Shown here: positions 18,466 to 27,607 of the stretch, one piece after another
Layout: every line of letters starts with the position of its first letter
Position numbering within the stretch: position 1 is the stretch's first letter
Assembly (NCBI RefSeq): GCF_009795715.1
Contig: NZ_WTCR01000021.1
Coordinates: forward strand, 1-44,821
DNA: 44,821 bases
Direction: 5' to 3'
From: Labilibaculum euxinicum
GTDB taxonomy: Bacteria > Bacteroidota > Bacteroidia > Bacteroidales > Marinifilaceae
Notes under the pieces: model-generated
Told to the model about the DNA's origin: nothing
Database searches by the model: none
The model's input: the letters and a program-made list of their open reading frames with translations, nothing else
Position numbers and translations under genes: made by a program

Positions 18466-19587
18466 ATGAAAAACTTACTTATAGCCTGTATTATTCCATT
18501 ACTTTTTGCCTGTTCTGCAAAGAACTCGGAAAAAAATGAGAACAAATCCGAACAATTAAAACAGTATAAATCAGAACTTTCTATTTTGAAAACCAAAATA
18601 GCAGATTTGGAAAATGAAATTCGAAGTACAAGTAACGAAGAAGAAACGATAAATGTGGTTGTTGAAAAATTAGCGACATCAAAATTTGAACATTATATAC
18701 AAGTAACCGGTAATGTGGAAGCCGATAAAAACATAACGATAACTCCGGAAACTGCCGGAAATATCATTTCTGTTGATGTAAGTGAAGGACAGCATGTGAA
18801 CAAAGGTGATATTTTAGGGAAATTGAATACATCTCAAATTCAGCAACAAATTGACGAGGTAAAAACCAATCTTGCACTAAACACAACAATCTTCGAAAGA
18901 CAAGAGCGTTTATGGAACCAAAAGATTGGTTCTGAAATAGAATACTTGCAGGCAAAAGCAAATAAAGAAGGATTCGAACGCAAACTGGAAGGTTTGGAAG
19001 CTCAAAAAGATATGGCAATTATCATGGCTCCCTTTAATGGTATTGTTGATGAAATACATCAGAAAAAAGGAGAATTAGCAGGACCTTCTATTCCATTTGC
19101 TCAATTGGTTAATATTGATAAAGTCTATGTTGAAGGTGATGTATCTGAAACATTCTTAAATTTTATTAAAGCAGGAGAAGCTGTAGAATTGGATTTCCCG
19201 GCTATTAATTACCAGACCAAAGCAAATATCTACCGCACATCAAATGTAATTGATCCTGCAAACAGAAGTTTCAAAATTCGAATCAACCTTAACAATCCAA
19301 AACACATGATCAAGCCAAATTTGATTTCTGTAATGAAAATCAAGGATTATGAAGTTCAGGATGCCATGGTTGTTCCTTCAATTATTATTAAAAAAGATTT
19401 TGAAGGAAACTATCTGTACATAGCTAAAAAGGAGGGAAAAAACCTTGTGGCGAGAAAAACATATGTAACTGTTTCCAAAACCTACAACAATGTTTCGATG
19501 ATTGATTCTGGTCTTTCGCTAGGAGACCAAATTATAACAGATGGGTTTTCTCAAGTTGTGAACGGATCGCTGATTAGCACCAAATAA
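18466..19587 (+). CDS. RND efflux periplasmic adaptor (lipoprotein)
   Basis: A 373-residue membrane-fusion protein that links the RND pump to the TolC channel. The signal peptide has the lipobox LFAC (cysteine about residue 16), anchoring it by lipid to a membrane. A short coiled coil follows (about 25-55: SEQLKQYKSELSILKTKIA), which is an uncommon addition before the first beta strand. The lipoyl-type halves (GNVEADKNITITPETAGNI and IIMAPFNGIVDEIHQKKGE) flank the helical hairpin. Eleven bases separate it from the pump gene. Confidence 0.9.
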   Translation: MKNLLIACIIPLLFACSAKNSEKNENKSEQLKQYKSELSILKTKIADLENEIRSTSNEEETINVVVEKLATSKFEHYIQVTGNVEADKNITITPETAGNIISVDVSEGQHVNKGDILGKLNTSQIQQQIDEVKTNLALNTTIFERQERLWNQKIGSEIEYLQAKANKEGFERKLEGLEAQKDMAIIMAPFNGIVDEIHQKKGELAGPSIPFAQLVNIDKVYVEGDVSETFLNFIKAGEAVELDFPAINYQTKANIYRTSNVIDPANRSFKIRINLNNPKHMIKPNLISVMKIKDYEVQDAMVVPSIIIKKDFEGNYLYIAKKEGKNLVARKTYVTVSKTYNNVSMIDSGLSLGDQIITDGFSQVVNGSLISTK

Positions 19588-19598
19588 TTTCAAATAAA

Positions 19599-22500
19599 AT
19601 GGATAAAATCAAAGATACAGGCGCTGCCGAAGAAAATCAAAGGCAGTTTAAACCAACATTCGGAGCATTAAAGAATAAGAATTCCATTTTTATTCTAACT
19701 GCAATTCTCTGCATGTTTGGTTGGTTTTCGTACCAAAGTATGCCTCGGGAATATTTTCCTGAAGTAGTGATTCCGAACATTCTAATTTCAACTCCTTATC
19801 CGGGAAACTCTCCGGTTGATATCGAGAATCTGATAACCAGACCCATTGAAAAGGAGTTAAAATCCTTAAAAGGAGTTAAGAAAATGTCTTCTGCCTCCTA
19901 TCAGGATATGAGTTTGATTGTTGTTGAGTTTAACACTGATGTAAATGTAAAACAAGCTCTTCAGGATACAAAAGACAAAGTAGACAAATCTTTAAGCGAA
20001 TTACCTGATGATTTGGATACGGATCCAATTGTTGAAGACATAGATTTTGCTGATTTTCCAATCCTGAACATTAACCTTTCGGGCGATTTTGGATTGAACG
20101 AATTAAAACAATTTGCAGAAGATCTTCAAGATAAGTTTGAAGCCTTGCCTGAAGTCTCTGAGGCTGATATTAAAGGGGTTGATGAAAGAGAAATTAAGAT
20201 CAATGCCGATTTGCACAAAATGGAAGCAAACGGTGTTTCCTTTCAGGATATTGAGACTGCCATCAGCGATGAAAATGTTACAGTGAGTGCAGGTACTTTA
20301 ATCACTGATAACACCCGGCGAAGCATTCGTACCAGTGCCGATTACACCAACATGCAGCAAATCGAAAATACTATTGTAAAAGTTACCAATGGTAAAGTGG
20401 TTTATCTTAAGGATGTTGCCGAAATTGAAGATGGATACGAAGAACTTTCTTCCATTTCAAGATTGAATAACAATCCCGTAGTTTCCCTCTCAATTTCTAA
20501 AAAATCCGGTGAAAACCTTTTGGCTGCAACCGATGAAATCTATAAAATTATCTCGAAAGAGAAAGAGTTGGGGAATTTGCCACGAGGATTGCTGGTAACG
20601 GTTACCGATGATACATCTGAAGATGTTCGTGGTCAGGTAAGCGACCTTGAAAATTCCATTATTATGGGAATGTTATTGGTTATCCTGATCCTTTATTTAT
20701 TTATGGGATTGCGCAACGCACTCTTCTCAGGTTTAGCAATTCCTATGTCGATGTTTATCTCGTTTATTATTCTCAATCAAATGGGATATACAGTAAATCA
20801 GATGATTCTGTTTTCTTTGATTTTGGCATTGGGAATGCTTGTTGATAATGCAATTGTTGTGGTCGAAAACGTATATCGTCTGCATGAAGAAGGCCTTTCG
20901 AAACTAGAAGCGACCAAAAAAGGGGTAAGTGAAATTGCAGGGCCGATTATTTCATCAACAGCAACAACCCTTGCCGCATTTTTCCCATTATTGCTTTGGG
21001 GTGGAATCATGGGTGAGTTTATGAAATACCTGCCTATTACCTTAATCATCGTATTGTCATCATCGCTGTTTGTGGCATTAATTCTTAATCCTGTATTTAC
21101 AGCTAGTTTTGTAAAAATCGATAATATTTCGAAAAAGATTGACGCCAAAAAGTACCTTATTATTTCAGGATCTTTCCTAATTGCCTCACTTCCATTCTAC
21201 GTATCAAAAGCATTTGGAATACTGGATACTTATATCATGGCAAATCTTTTGGCATGCATAGGCTTACTAATCGTAACAAATTTATTGGTGCTAAAACCTT
21301 TTGCACGTTGGTTTCAGTTAAAATTTCTGGTTGCACTCGAAAACTCGTATGAAAGAACCCTGAGGTATGCACTTAAAGGTATTCGTCCCTTACTTTTCTT
21401 TCTTGGAACTTTTGTTTTAATGATTGTATCCATCATGTTTTATTTTGGAACCAAGCCTTTAGTCGTTTTCTTTCCGGATAACGATCCCAAGTCTGTTTAC
21501 GTTACTATGGAACTTCCATTGGGAACTGATATTCACAAATCCAACGAAATTTCCGTTGAGGTTGAAAAAATTGTAAAGAAAACAATGGAACCCTATAAAG
21601 ATATCATTCGTTCCATTTCAACCAATGTTGGTTCAGGTAAAGGCGGCATGTTTGAAGGTTCCCGTTCAGCAAATAAATCATTAACAAGTATTTCGTTCGT
21701 TGAATACAAACAAAGAGGTGGAGTTAGTACTTCCGAATTAATGAAGAAACTAACTGCAAATTTTAAAGGTTTTGTCGGTGCTAAAATATTTGTTGAAAAA
21801 AATTCTGAAGGTCCCCCTGTTGGACATCCAATCAATATTGAGGTTTCAGGTGATGATTTTGAACAATTGTTGATTCAGGCAAATCGTATCAAACAGAAAA
21901 TAGATGACGAAAGAATTGCCGGTATTGAAGAATTGAAACTAGATCTGGATCAGGGAAAACCAGAAATGCTGATTAATATCGATCGGGACAAGGTGAGACG
22001 CTTTGGTTTATCAACTAATCAGGTAGCACGTGCACTTCGTAATTCCTTATATGGTTTGGAAGTATCCAAATTTAAAGATGGTGAAGATGAATATGACATT
22101 ATGCTCCGTCTGGCAGATAAATACAGATATGACGTTCCCTCTCTTATGAACCAGAAAATTAATGTAATGAGTCCGGTAAGTAACCAAATGGTTCAGATTC
22201 CAATATCGGCTGTTACAAGCTACAACTATGGTTCAACCTACGAAAGAATTAATAGAATTGATAACACACGTGTTGTTACAATTTACTCAAACGTAGAAGA
22301 AGGGTTTAATGCCAATGAAATAAATGCTAAAATAAGGGAAGTTTTAGCCGATTCCGAAATGCCAAAAGGATACACTCACAAGTTAACCGGAGAACAGGAA
22401 GAACAGGATGAAACATCAGCATTTTTAACTCAGGCTTTATTAATTGCCCTTGCATTAATTACCCTTATATTGGTTACACAATTTAATTCGGCAGTTAAGC

Positions 22501-23036
22501 CGCTAATTATAATGATTACAGTACTCTTTAGTACAATCGGTGTATTCCTTGGTTTAGGTATTTTCAATATGCCATTCGTCATCTTAATGACGGGAATCGG
22601 TATTATCTCACTTGCCGGAATTGTTGTAAACAACGGAATTGTGCTTGTTGATTACATTGACTTGCTTCGGAAACGCAAAATAGAGACCATTGACAGAAGC
22701 CAACGCAAATATTTGACTTCTGCCGAAGAGGTTGATTGTATCGCAAAAGCAGGTAAAACCAGATTACGTCCGGTTATGCTAACAGCAATCACAACAGTTC
22801 TTGGTCTGTTCCCTCTTGCCGTAGGTATGAATTTCGATTTCTTCACTTTGTTTAGTGAATTCGATCCGCAATTATCATTCGGCAGCGATAGTACTGCATT
22901 TTGGGGACCTATGTCGTGGACTGTTATTTTCGGACTTAGTTTTGCAACTTTTTTAACACTAATTATTGCGCCGGTCATGTTCCGCCTTTCAACTCAAATT
23001 GAACATCGTTTATACGATATGTTTTCTAAAAAATAG
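19599..23036 (+). CDS. RND-family efflux pump permease
   Basis: A 1145-residue inner-membrane proton-driven exporter of the AcrB/HAE-like superfamily. Seen: the first span FILTAILCMFGWFSY (about 31-45), the large periplasmic loops, the TM4 proton-relay motif LALGMLVDNAIVVVENVYRL, and the second-half spans ending near residue 1130. The length exceeds AcrB (1049) by about 100 residues. Part of the excess is a hydrophobic insert after about residue 505 (IDAKKYLIISGSFLIASL) and part lies near the last spans. The exported compound is unknown. Last gene of the tetR-tolC-adaptor-pump operon. Confidence 0.92.
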   Translation: MDKIKDTGAAEENQRQFKPTFGALKNKNSIFILTAILCMFGWFSYQSMPREYFPEVVIPNILISTPYPGNSPVDIENLITRPIEKELKSLKGVKKMSSASYQDMSLIVVEFNTDVNVKQALQDTKDKVDKSLSELPDDLDTDPIVEDIDFADFPILNINLSGDFGLNELKQFAEDLQDKFEALPEVSEADIKGVDEREIKINADLHKMEANGVSFQDIETAISDENVTVSAGTLITDNTRRSIRTSADYTNMQQIENTIVKVTNGKVVYLKDVAEIEDGYEELSSISRLNNNPVVSLSISKKSGENLLAATDEIYKIISKEKELGNLPRGLLVTVTDDTSEDVRGQVSDLENSIIMGMLLVILILYLFMGLRNALFSGLAIPMSMFISFIILNQMGYTVNQMILFSLILALGMLVDNAIVVVENVYRLHEEGLSKLEATKKGVSEIAGPIISSTATTLAAFFPLLLWGGIMGEFMKYLPITLIIVLSSSLFVALILNPVFTASFVKIDNISKKIDAKKYLIISGSFLIASLPFYVSKAFGILDTYIMANLLACIGLLIVTNLLVLKPFARWFQLKFLVALENSYERTLRYALKGIRPLLFFLGTFVLMIVSIMFYFGTKPLVVFFPDNDPKSVYVTMELPLGTDIHKSNEISVEVEKIVKKTMEPYKDIIRSISTNVGSGKGGMFEGSRSANKSLTSISFVEYKQRGGVSTSELMKKLTANFKGFVGAKIFVEKNSEGPPVGHPINIEVSGDDFEQLLIQANRIKQKIDDERIAGIEELKLDLDQGKPEMLINIDRDKVRRFGLSTNQVARALRNSLYGLEVSKFKDGEDEYDIMLRLADKYRYDVPSLMNQKINVMSPVSNQMVQIPISAVTSYNYGSTYERINRIDNTRVVTIYSNVEEGFNANEINAKIREVLADSEMPKGYTHKLTGEQEEQDETSAFLTQALLIALALITLILVTQFNSAVKPLIIMITVLFSTIGVFLGLGIFNMPFVILMTGIGIISLAGIVVNNGIVLVDYIDLLRKRKIETIDRSQRKYLTSAEEVDCIAKAGKTRLRPVMLTAITTVLGLFPLAVGMNFDFFTLFSEFDPQLSFGSDSTAFWGPMSWTVIFGLSFATFLTLIIAPVMFRLSTQIEHRLYDMFSKK

Positions 23037-23056
23037 TTTATTTTATTCATCCAATT

Positions 23057-23086
23057 AAAGCTGGCCAAAGGGTCAGCTTTTTTTTT
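23057..23086 (+). terminator. Terminator of the efflux operon
   Basis: AAAGCTGgCC and GGgTCAGCTTT form a stem followed by nine T, starting about 20 bases past the pump stop. Confidence 0.8.
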
Positions 23087-23421
23087 ATAAAATATCATAT
23101 GCTCGTACTGTTTAATTGAAGATAACTAATATTTCATTTATGCTTCAAAATAAAGATTGAATAACCAAAGGAAAATGATATAAATTATGACCTGTAAACA
23201 TAATCTGAAAAGGCCTGATTCTATTGATTTTACTGGGAAATTTATAAAAACTTAAAATCATTTTTTAGTCTCGAAAAACAGCCTGTTTGTCCAATAAAAA
23301 CATAGATAAATAAAAACGGACATTCTTGTTTTGTGTAAGAACATAATAATTCGTAAATTTTTCATTACAAACTTGTTACAGACATTCTGCTATATTAACC
23401 ATCTTTATAATAACACTACTC
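23087..23421. other. Spacer with a candidate promoter
   Basis: AT-rich, with no gene. A good promoter candidate is at 23330-23361 on the plus strand. I see no repeat or RNA. Confidence 0.5.
23330..23361 (+). promoter_or_regulatory. Candidate promoter of the 23422 gene
   Basis: TTTG (23330-23333), 20 bases, then TAAATTTT (one mismatch to TAnnTTTG). The predicted leader is about 55 bases. Confidence 0.35.
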
Positions 23422-24012
23422 ATGGAAATCACTTCAATGATATTACAGATTTTAAGCTTGGCGGCACTCGCTTTCTTAATTTCCTTTTTAATTCAGGAAA
23501 GGAGAAATACCACAAGGGATTCTGGTGAGATTGAAATAAAAAATGAATTGAGCAAATCTCATACTTCTGCAAATAATTCTAACGAAAAACGTGAGGAATT
23601 TCTTCGGATTAATGCATTTTTCATGAAGATATTGTGCGAAAAGAAAAGTAAAAGTAATTTTAAAAAACTACAGAAAGAATTTTTGGAATTAGGAACCAAA
23701 TTGTATTATTTAGCTTCAGAACGAACCATCAAGAAATTTTTGGAATTTAAATCTTTAAGTTCATTTGTTGAAGGGACTGTTCATGAACACAAAATAGCCT
23801 TATTGTGGTTTGCCGAGTTTAATCTGTTGCTAAGAAGCGACCTGGGTCTTGAAACATCTCCTGAACTAATTAAAGACTACCTTAATATCGTCCTTACCTA
23901 TTGGGATGAAGAAGAAATGGAAAAAGAAGAATTGGATGACCTGAAATCTCAACTTGCCGATTCAATAGATAACTACTTTAGTGTATTTAATGTAGGAACA
24001 TCATTAAATTAA
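23422..24012 (+). CDS. Membrane-anchored helical protein of unknown function
   Basis: A 196-residue protein that I cannot assign. A single N-terminal membrane span (ILQILSLAALAFLISFLI, about 7-24) is followed by a charged, almost entirely helical cytoplasmic part (for example KSNFKKLQKEFLELGTKL and EEEMEKEELDDLKSQLADS). There is no signal cleavage site or catalytic motif. It is monocistronic, converges on the GH16-like gene and shares a hairpin terminator with it. Confidence 0.65.
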   Translation: MEITSMILQILSLAALAFLISFLIQERRNTTRDSGEIEIKNELSKSHTSANNSNEKREEFLRINAFFMKILCEKKSKSNFKKLQKEFLELGTKLYYLASERTIKKFLEFKSLSSFVEGTVHEHKIALLWFAEFNLLLRSDLGLETSPELIKDYLNIVLTYWDEEEMEKEELDDLKSQLADSIDNYFSVFNVGTSLN

Positions 24013-24042
24013 AAAAGTGCCCGCAACCGGGGCACTTTTTTT
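24013..24042. terminator. Bidirectional terminator
   Basis: AAAAGTGCCC and GGGCACTTTTTTT form a GC-rich stem with T runs on both strands. It serves the plus-strand gene ending at 24012 and the minus-strand gene ending at 24041. Confidence 0.8.
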
Positions 24043-25453
24043 ATTCCTTTATTTTGTAGCATCGTACCCAATCTATTTCGAGGGAAGCATTTACGTTTGC
24101 CTGTTCTTTTGTAATGCCCATACTAAAATTTAAATACATTGGGTCTTGCGGAACACCTTCGGTCTGAGTTTTTACCACCACATCATTTATTTTCCAAACC
24201 AATTCATTTTTATTCCAATCCAAGGTGTAAATAAAATAACCTTTCGAAAGGTCAATTCCCTTTATTTTAAAATGTTTTGAATGAATTTGGCTTTCACTCC
24301 CCCAATAGTTTCCTATCAACAATTTTCCATCGCCGGAAGTCTTTAAAACATCTATATGAGGAGAATTTTTATCAGCAACCATCCAGAATGAATGCATAAC
24401 CTGATTTGGATTTGTAAGCTTTATTTTGGCTTCGAACCGACCGTATTTTTGGCGAAATGATTTTCCGGTATTGATAATTGCAGATGTGTAATCAAATTCT
24501 TTAGGCACAAAACCCATTGTTGGGTTCCACAACAAACCTTGATGTTTTTCTTTTCGCGCCTGCAGTAGAATTGAAGAAGCCGAGTGATCTATATTTTTAC
24601 CTTCGGTGAAAGTGTGTAAATCTGAATTTAAACTATATCCCTTATTCAGCAATTCCTCACCCCAAAAATATTTATTGATCCATTTCTCTTCATCCAATTG
24701 TTTGGAATCAAATTCTTCAGAAAAGCTAAGTTCCCATTTTTTTAATTCTTCAAACGGATTTTTATTTTTAAGCTCAAAGTACTTTTTATATCGGTCGGAT
24801 TCTTTCAGAGCCAGATATTCCTGAAGCTTCTTATAATCATCGGTCTTTTCGAATCTCTTTTTATCCAGCAAATCAGCTTTTTCTTCCCGGAATTCATCAG
24901 AACTAATCTTTTCCTCTAATTTCAAATACTCTTCCAGTTCTTTCGAATCCTCAAGCTCTTTATAAATTTTATAGGATTTCGATTTTTCAAACTTAAAAAA
25001 GTCCTTAATATGCTGAGAACTTTTCATCAGCTTAAACTCCTTCAATTCTTCCAATTGTTCTTTCTTATTAAAATCTGCAGAGTGAACAATAGAATCTAAT
25101 TCCTTGAATCGCGCAATTTCATCTGATACTTTGGTTAGTTCAAAAGTGGCTAATTCATTAGAACCTTTTAATCGAAAATAAGTCTTGAATTTTTTAGATC
25201 GCTGAAAACGTTTAAAATCCTTTTCATCCTTAAAAAGATCACTCTTTTTATAGCACTTACTTTCTATTGTTTTCCTGTTTGATTTGAATTTCTCAGACTG
25301 AATATAGGCTTCCAAATCATAATAATCTTTCAATTCCTCCGAAACAGAAAAAGATTTAAAGTCTTCAAAGTCTTTTCTAAGAGTATCTCTATTATTTTCA
25401 ATACCAAGAGTATCAGAAGCTTTGTGAAGTTTGTATGCTAAAAAAAAGCTCAT
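24041..25453 (-). CDS. GH16-fold protein lacking catalytic glutamates, with N-terminal helical repeats
   Basis: A 470-residue protein in two parts. Residues about 25-240 are a very charged helical region of degenerate repeats with the pattern Y/F-x2-Y/F/L-x2-L/K-x-S, for example HIKDFFKFEKSKSYKIYKEL and DYKKLQEYLALKESDRYKKY. Residues about 243-470 match the glycoside hydrolase family 16 jelly-roll: YGRFEAKIKL (337-346), HSFWMVAD (354-361) and a C-terminal IDWVRCY strand. The family catalytic motif ExDxxE reads HIDVLK at 366-371: D368 is kept, but the nucleophile and the acid/base glutamates are H366 and K371. No signal peptide is visible. It is therefore probably a non-enzymatic, perhaps glycan-binding protein. 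Its location is unclear. Confidence 0.78.
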   Translation of the reverse strand: MSFFLAYKLHKASDTLGIENNRDTLRKDFEDFKSFSVSEELKDYYDLEAYIQSEKFKSNRKTIESKCYKKSDLFKDEKDFKRFQRSKKFKTYFRLKGSNELATFELTKVSDEIARFKELDSIVHSADFNKKEQLEELKEFKLMKSSQHIKDFFKFEKSKSYKIYKELEDSKELEEYLKLEEKISSDEFREEKADLLDKKRFEKTDDYKKLQEYLALKESDRYKKYFELKNKNPFEELKKWELSFSEEFDSKQLDEEKWINKYFWGEELLNKGYSLNSDLHTFTEGKNIDHSASSILLQARKEKHQGLLWNPTMGFVPKEFDYTSAIINTGKSFRQKYGRFEAKIKLTNPNQVMHSFWMVADKNSPHIDVLKTSGDGKLLIGNYWGSESQIHSKHFKIKGIDLSKGYFIYTLDWNKNELVWKINDVVVKTQTEGVPQDPMYLNFSMGITKEQANVNASLEIDWVRCYKIKE

Positions 25454-25556
25454 AGCGAAATTATTTTTTTTATAAAATGAGTTTCCAATTTATATATTAT
25501 TGCTTAATAATCAAGAATATATTTTTATGCTATATCAGTAAACCAATACAACAGTT

Positions 25557-26381
25557 TTATTGCTTTACAAATTGGTAGGTAATTGTACCAATTTGCTGCT
25601 GAGGACTACTCGTACTGATATTAAATCTGGTTTTTCGGGAAGCTTGTAATGCAGCATCAAATAAACAATTATCCTGCACTCCTGATTCTTGTTTCAAAAT
25701 TTTGGATTGGATCACTCTTCCTGCCTGATTAACAGCAATCTGAACAACAACCAAGCCTTCGCCTTCGCATTTAAATACCGGAATAGGCAAATAGATTTTA
25801 TGCCTGCCCTCTAAACTGTAATAAACACTGCTTGGACCACTGTACTCAATACTTTCCAAAGAATCTAAAAGCTTCTGTTTTTCTTTTGCCTCGGCATCGG
25901 TCAAACTATCCTTTTTAAACTCTTTTAAGTCCCCTGAACCATCTGCAGCATCGTCGGAACTATAATCATCCAAGTCCTTTCGAATCTCTTCAATCATTTT
26001 ATCGACGTTTCGTTTTGGATCCGTTTTCGATTTTGCAACGTTTTGGTTTACGGCAATTGAGCGAAGAAGTTCGTCTACGCTTTTAGAGATTTCAGATTTT
26101 TTTTCTTCGAGGGCTTCTTCAATTTTTTCCTTCTCTTCTTTTAGAAACTGTTCGGCCACTTCGGGAGGAATATCAATTAAAATTTCCGATTCTAAAAATT
26201 CTCTCTTCGTATTCAGTTTAAAGGCCAGAAGCAGTATAATCAAAAGCATGTGAAAAGCGAGTGTGCCCATCACACCATATTTATTCCTTCTCAAAAAACC
26301 AACAAATTCAGAATAAAGAAAACTGAAAAATTGAACCAGTCGGTTTTTAACATTTACTACTATTTGGAAAAAGGAATTCAT
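25557..26381 (-). CDS. TonB-like energy-transducer protein
   Basis: A 274-residue protein. After about 35 basic and hydrophobic residues there is one membrane span (GVMGTLAFHMLLIILLLAFK, about 36-55), a long charged helical linker rich in E and K, and a C-terminal domain (about 195-274) with the TonB_C-like pattern GLVVVQIAVNQAGRVIQSKILKQ. TonB proteins carry proton-motive energy from ExbBD to outer-membrane receptors. The usual proline-rich periplasmic linker is missing here, so its partner is unclear. It lies between the GH16-like gene (103 bases downstream) and the MORN-type gene. Confidence 0.72.
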   Translation of the reverse strand: MNSFFQIVVNVKNRLVQFFSFLYSEFVGFLRRNKYGVMGTLAFHMLLIILLLAFKLNTKREFLESEILIDIPPEVAEQFLKEEKEKIEEALEEKKSEISKSVDELLRSIAVNQNVAKSKTDPKRNVDKMIEEIRKDLDDYSSDDAADGSGDLKEFKKDSLTDAEAKEKQKLLDSLESIEYSGPSSVYYSLEGRHKIYLPIPVFKCEGEGLVVVQIAVNQAGRVIQSKILKQESGVQDNCLFDAALQASRKTRFNISTSSPQQQIGTITYQFVKQ

Positions 26382-26485
26382 TAAATTTTATTCTATTTCA
26401 GATTACTATTGTTATAGTGTAACGCTTCTATTGCAAAATTATTAACAATTTTCATGTATTCATTACAAACAATTAGAATAAACGA

Positions 26486-26516
26486 GAAAAGCCGCTTAAT
26501 TTTCATTAAGCGACTT
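26486..26516 (-). terminator. Terminator of the MORN-type gene
   Basis: On the minus strand GTCGCTTAAT-gaaa-ATTAAGCGGC forms a stem followed by TTTTCT, 25 bases past the stop at 26541. It separates that gene from the TonB-like gene. Confidence 0.65.
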
Positions 26517-26540
26517 CAGAGAACTATTATTGTGAATTTA

Positions 26541-27008
26541 CTAAAACTTACGTTCTTTTAGAAGATTTCCATTTTCATCCCAAATATACCAGGTTCCAAC
26601 TTTCTCACCCTCACTATATTCCATCTCGTATCTTTTAACACCATTATCATCCCAAATATACCATTTCCCGTGTTTTTTATTCCGTTTATAAGTTGCTTCC
26701 GCAATTTTTACAGAATTATCGTTCCAGGTAATCCAGGTACCATCCATTAGTCCGTCCGAATAAGAACGAACCTCCTGAATTTTTTCATTTTCGAAGTAAA
26801 GCGTAATTTTTCCATTTCGCTTTCCCTCTACTAAATTCATTTCTATTCGTTTGTTACCACTCTCGTAAAATTCGGTATATGTTCCCGTATACAAATCTCC
26901 GGTGGCATTGTAATACAATCCTTCAACTTCCTTAATCACCTGGGAAATAGAGTGATTTGTAATCAGACAAAATAAAATGCCTAAAACAATTGGTAATTTT
27001 CTACTCAT
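26541..27008 (-). CDS. Secreted MORN-type (YwqK-like) repeat protein
   Basis: A 155-residue protein with a signal peptide (LPIVLGILFCLITNHSIS) and about five repeats of the MORN_2 pattern, for example GKRNGKITLYFENEKIQ, GLMDGTWITWNDNSVKI, NKKHGKWYIWDDNGVKR and GEKVGTWYIWDENGNLL. Proteins with these repeats are often listed as YwqK-like antitoxins, but a secreted form with no adjacent toxin gene does not support that role. It is probably a binding or scaffold protein. It begins nine bases downstream of the small carboxypeptidase-regulatory-domain gene and is likely co-transcribed with it. Confidence 0.72.
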   Translation of the reverse strand: MSRKLPIVLGILFCLITNHSISQVIKEVEGLYYNATGDLYTGTYTEFYESGNKRIEMNLVEGKRNGKITLYFENEKIQEVRSYSDGLMDGTWITWNDNSVKIAEATYKRNKKHGKWYIWDDNGVKRYEMEYSEGEKVGTWYIWDENGNLLKERKF

Positions 27009-27017
27009 CTATAAAAA

Positions 27018-27389
27018 TTAATCCTTTTTAAGAACCAGGCGAATAACATTATTTACACCATTCACATTTACATCTTTTAATTTATTATCATTATAAGAAA
27101 TGTAACTTGATAAAATGTTGTAATTTCCTGGAACAACATTGGCAATTTTAAAATTCCCGTCAAAATCTGTGTAAACTGTTTCATTTGATCCTTCGAAACG
27201 GATAGCAACTCCTGTTAATGCTTCACCAGTTTCATTATCCAAAACAACACCAGTTAAACTCGTTGTTGTCATGGCTGCCATTTCGGCAACTTCCATTTCT
27301 TTATCGCCCACAGGCGTAACTACATTTACAGCTTGACTTTCAAGACCTAAAACAAGTAGCGCAACAAAAAGGAATACTAATTTTTTCAT
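27018..27389 (-). CDS. Small secreted carboxypeptidase-regulatory-like domain protein
   Basis: A 123-residue exported protein. The signal peptide (MKKLVFLFVALLVLGLESQA) starts at the ATG at 27389. An in-frame ATG 11 codons upstream adds basic residues and is less likely. The mature part is a single beta-sandwich domain of the carboxypeptidase D regulatory type (TSLTGVVLDNETGEALTGVA, then YTDFDGNFKIANVVPGNYNI). In Bacteroidota this domain usually heads TonB receptors. Here it stands alone, without plug or barrel. A surface or periplasmic binding role is likely. Confidence 0.75.
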   Translation of the reverse strand: MKKLVFLFVALLVLGLESQAVNVVTPVGDKEMEVAEMAAMTTTSLTGVVLDNETGEALTGVAIRFEGSNETVYTDFDGNFKIANVVPGNYNILSSYISYNDNKLKDVNVNGVNNVIRLVLKKD

Positions 27390-27607
27390 TTTTTTTGATT
27401 TCAGTTTAATATGAACATTCAATCTTCAAATATTTTTTAATTAACTTAATTTTCTTATTTTAGAAGGTAATTAATAACTCTTTTATTTACCATTCTCTTT
27501 TCACAACAAATATAGCTCAGTATAATCTGAAAGAGATTAGAATAAACTTATCAAACCATTAAGTAAGAGTTAAATTTTTATTGAGAAATTATTACAGCTC
27601 AAATAAC

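Noticed and set aside
23373-23397. Third copy of the dispersed repeat (CTTGTTACAGACATTC)
   Set aside because: Only a short part is similar, and the diagnostic GTGTGTCAAAAT and GACGTTTCATAT blocks are missing.
26541-27008. Toxin-antitoxin role for the MORN-type protein
   Set aside because: The name YwqK antitoxin is often given to such repeats, but this one has a signal peptide and no adjacent toxin gene.
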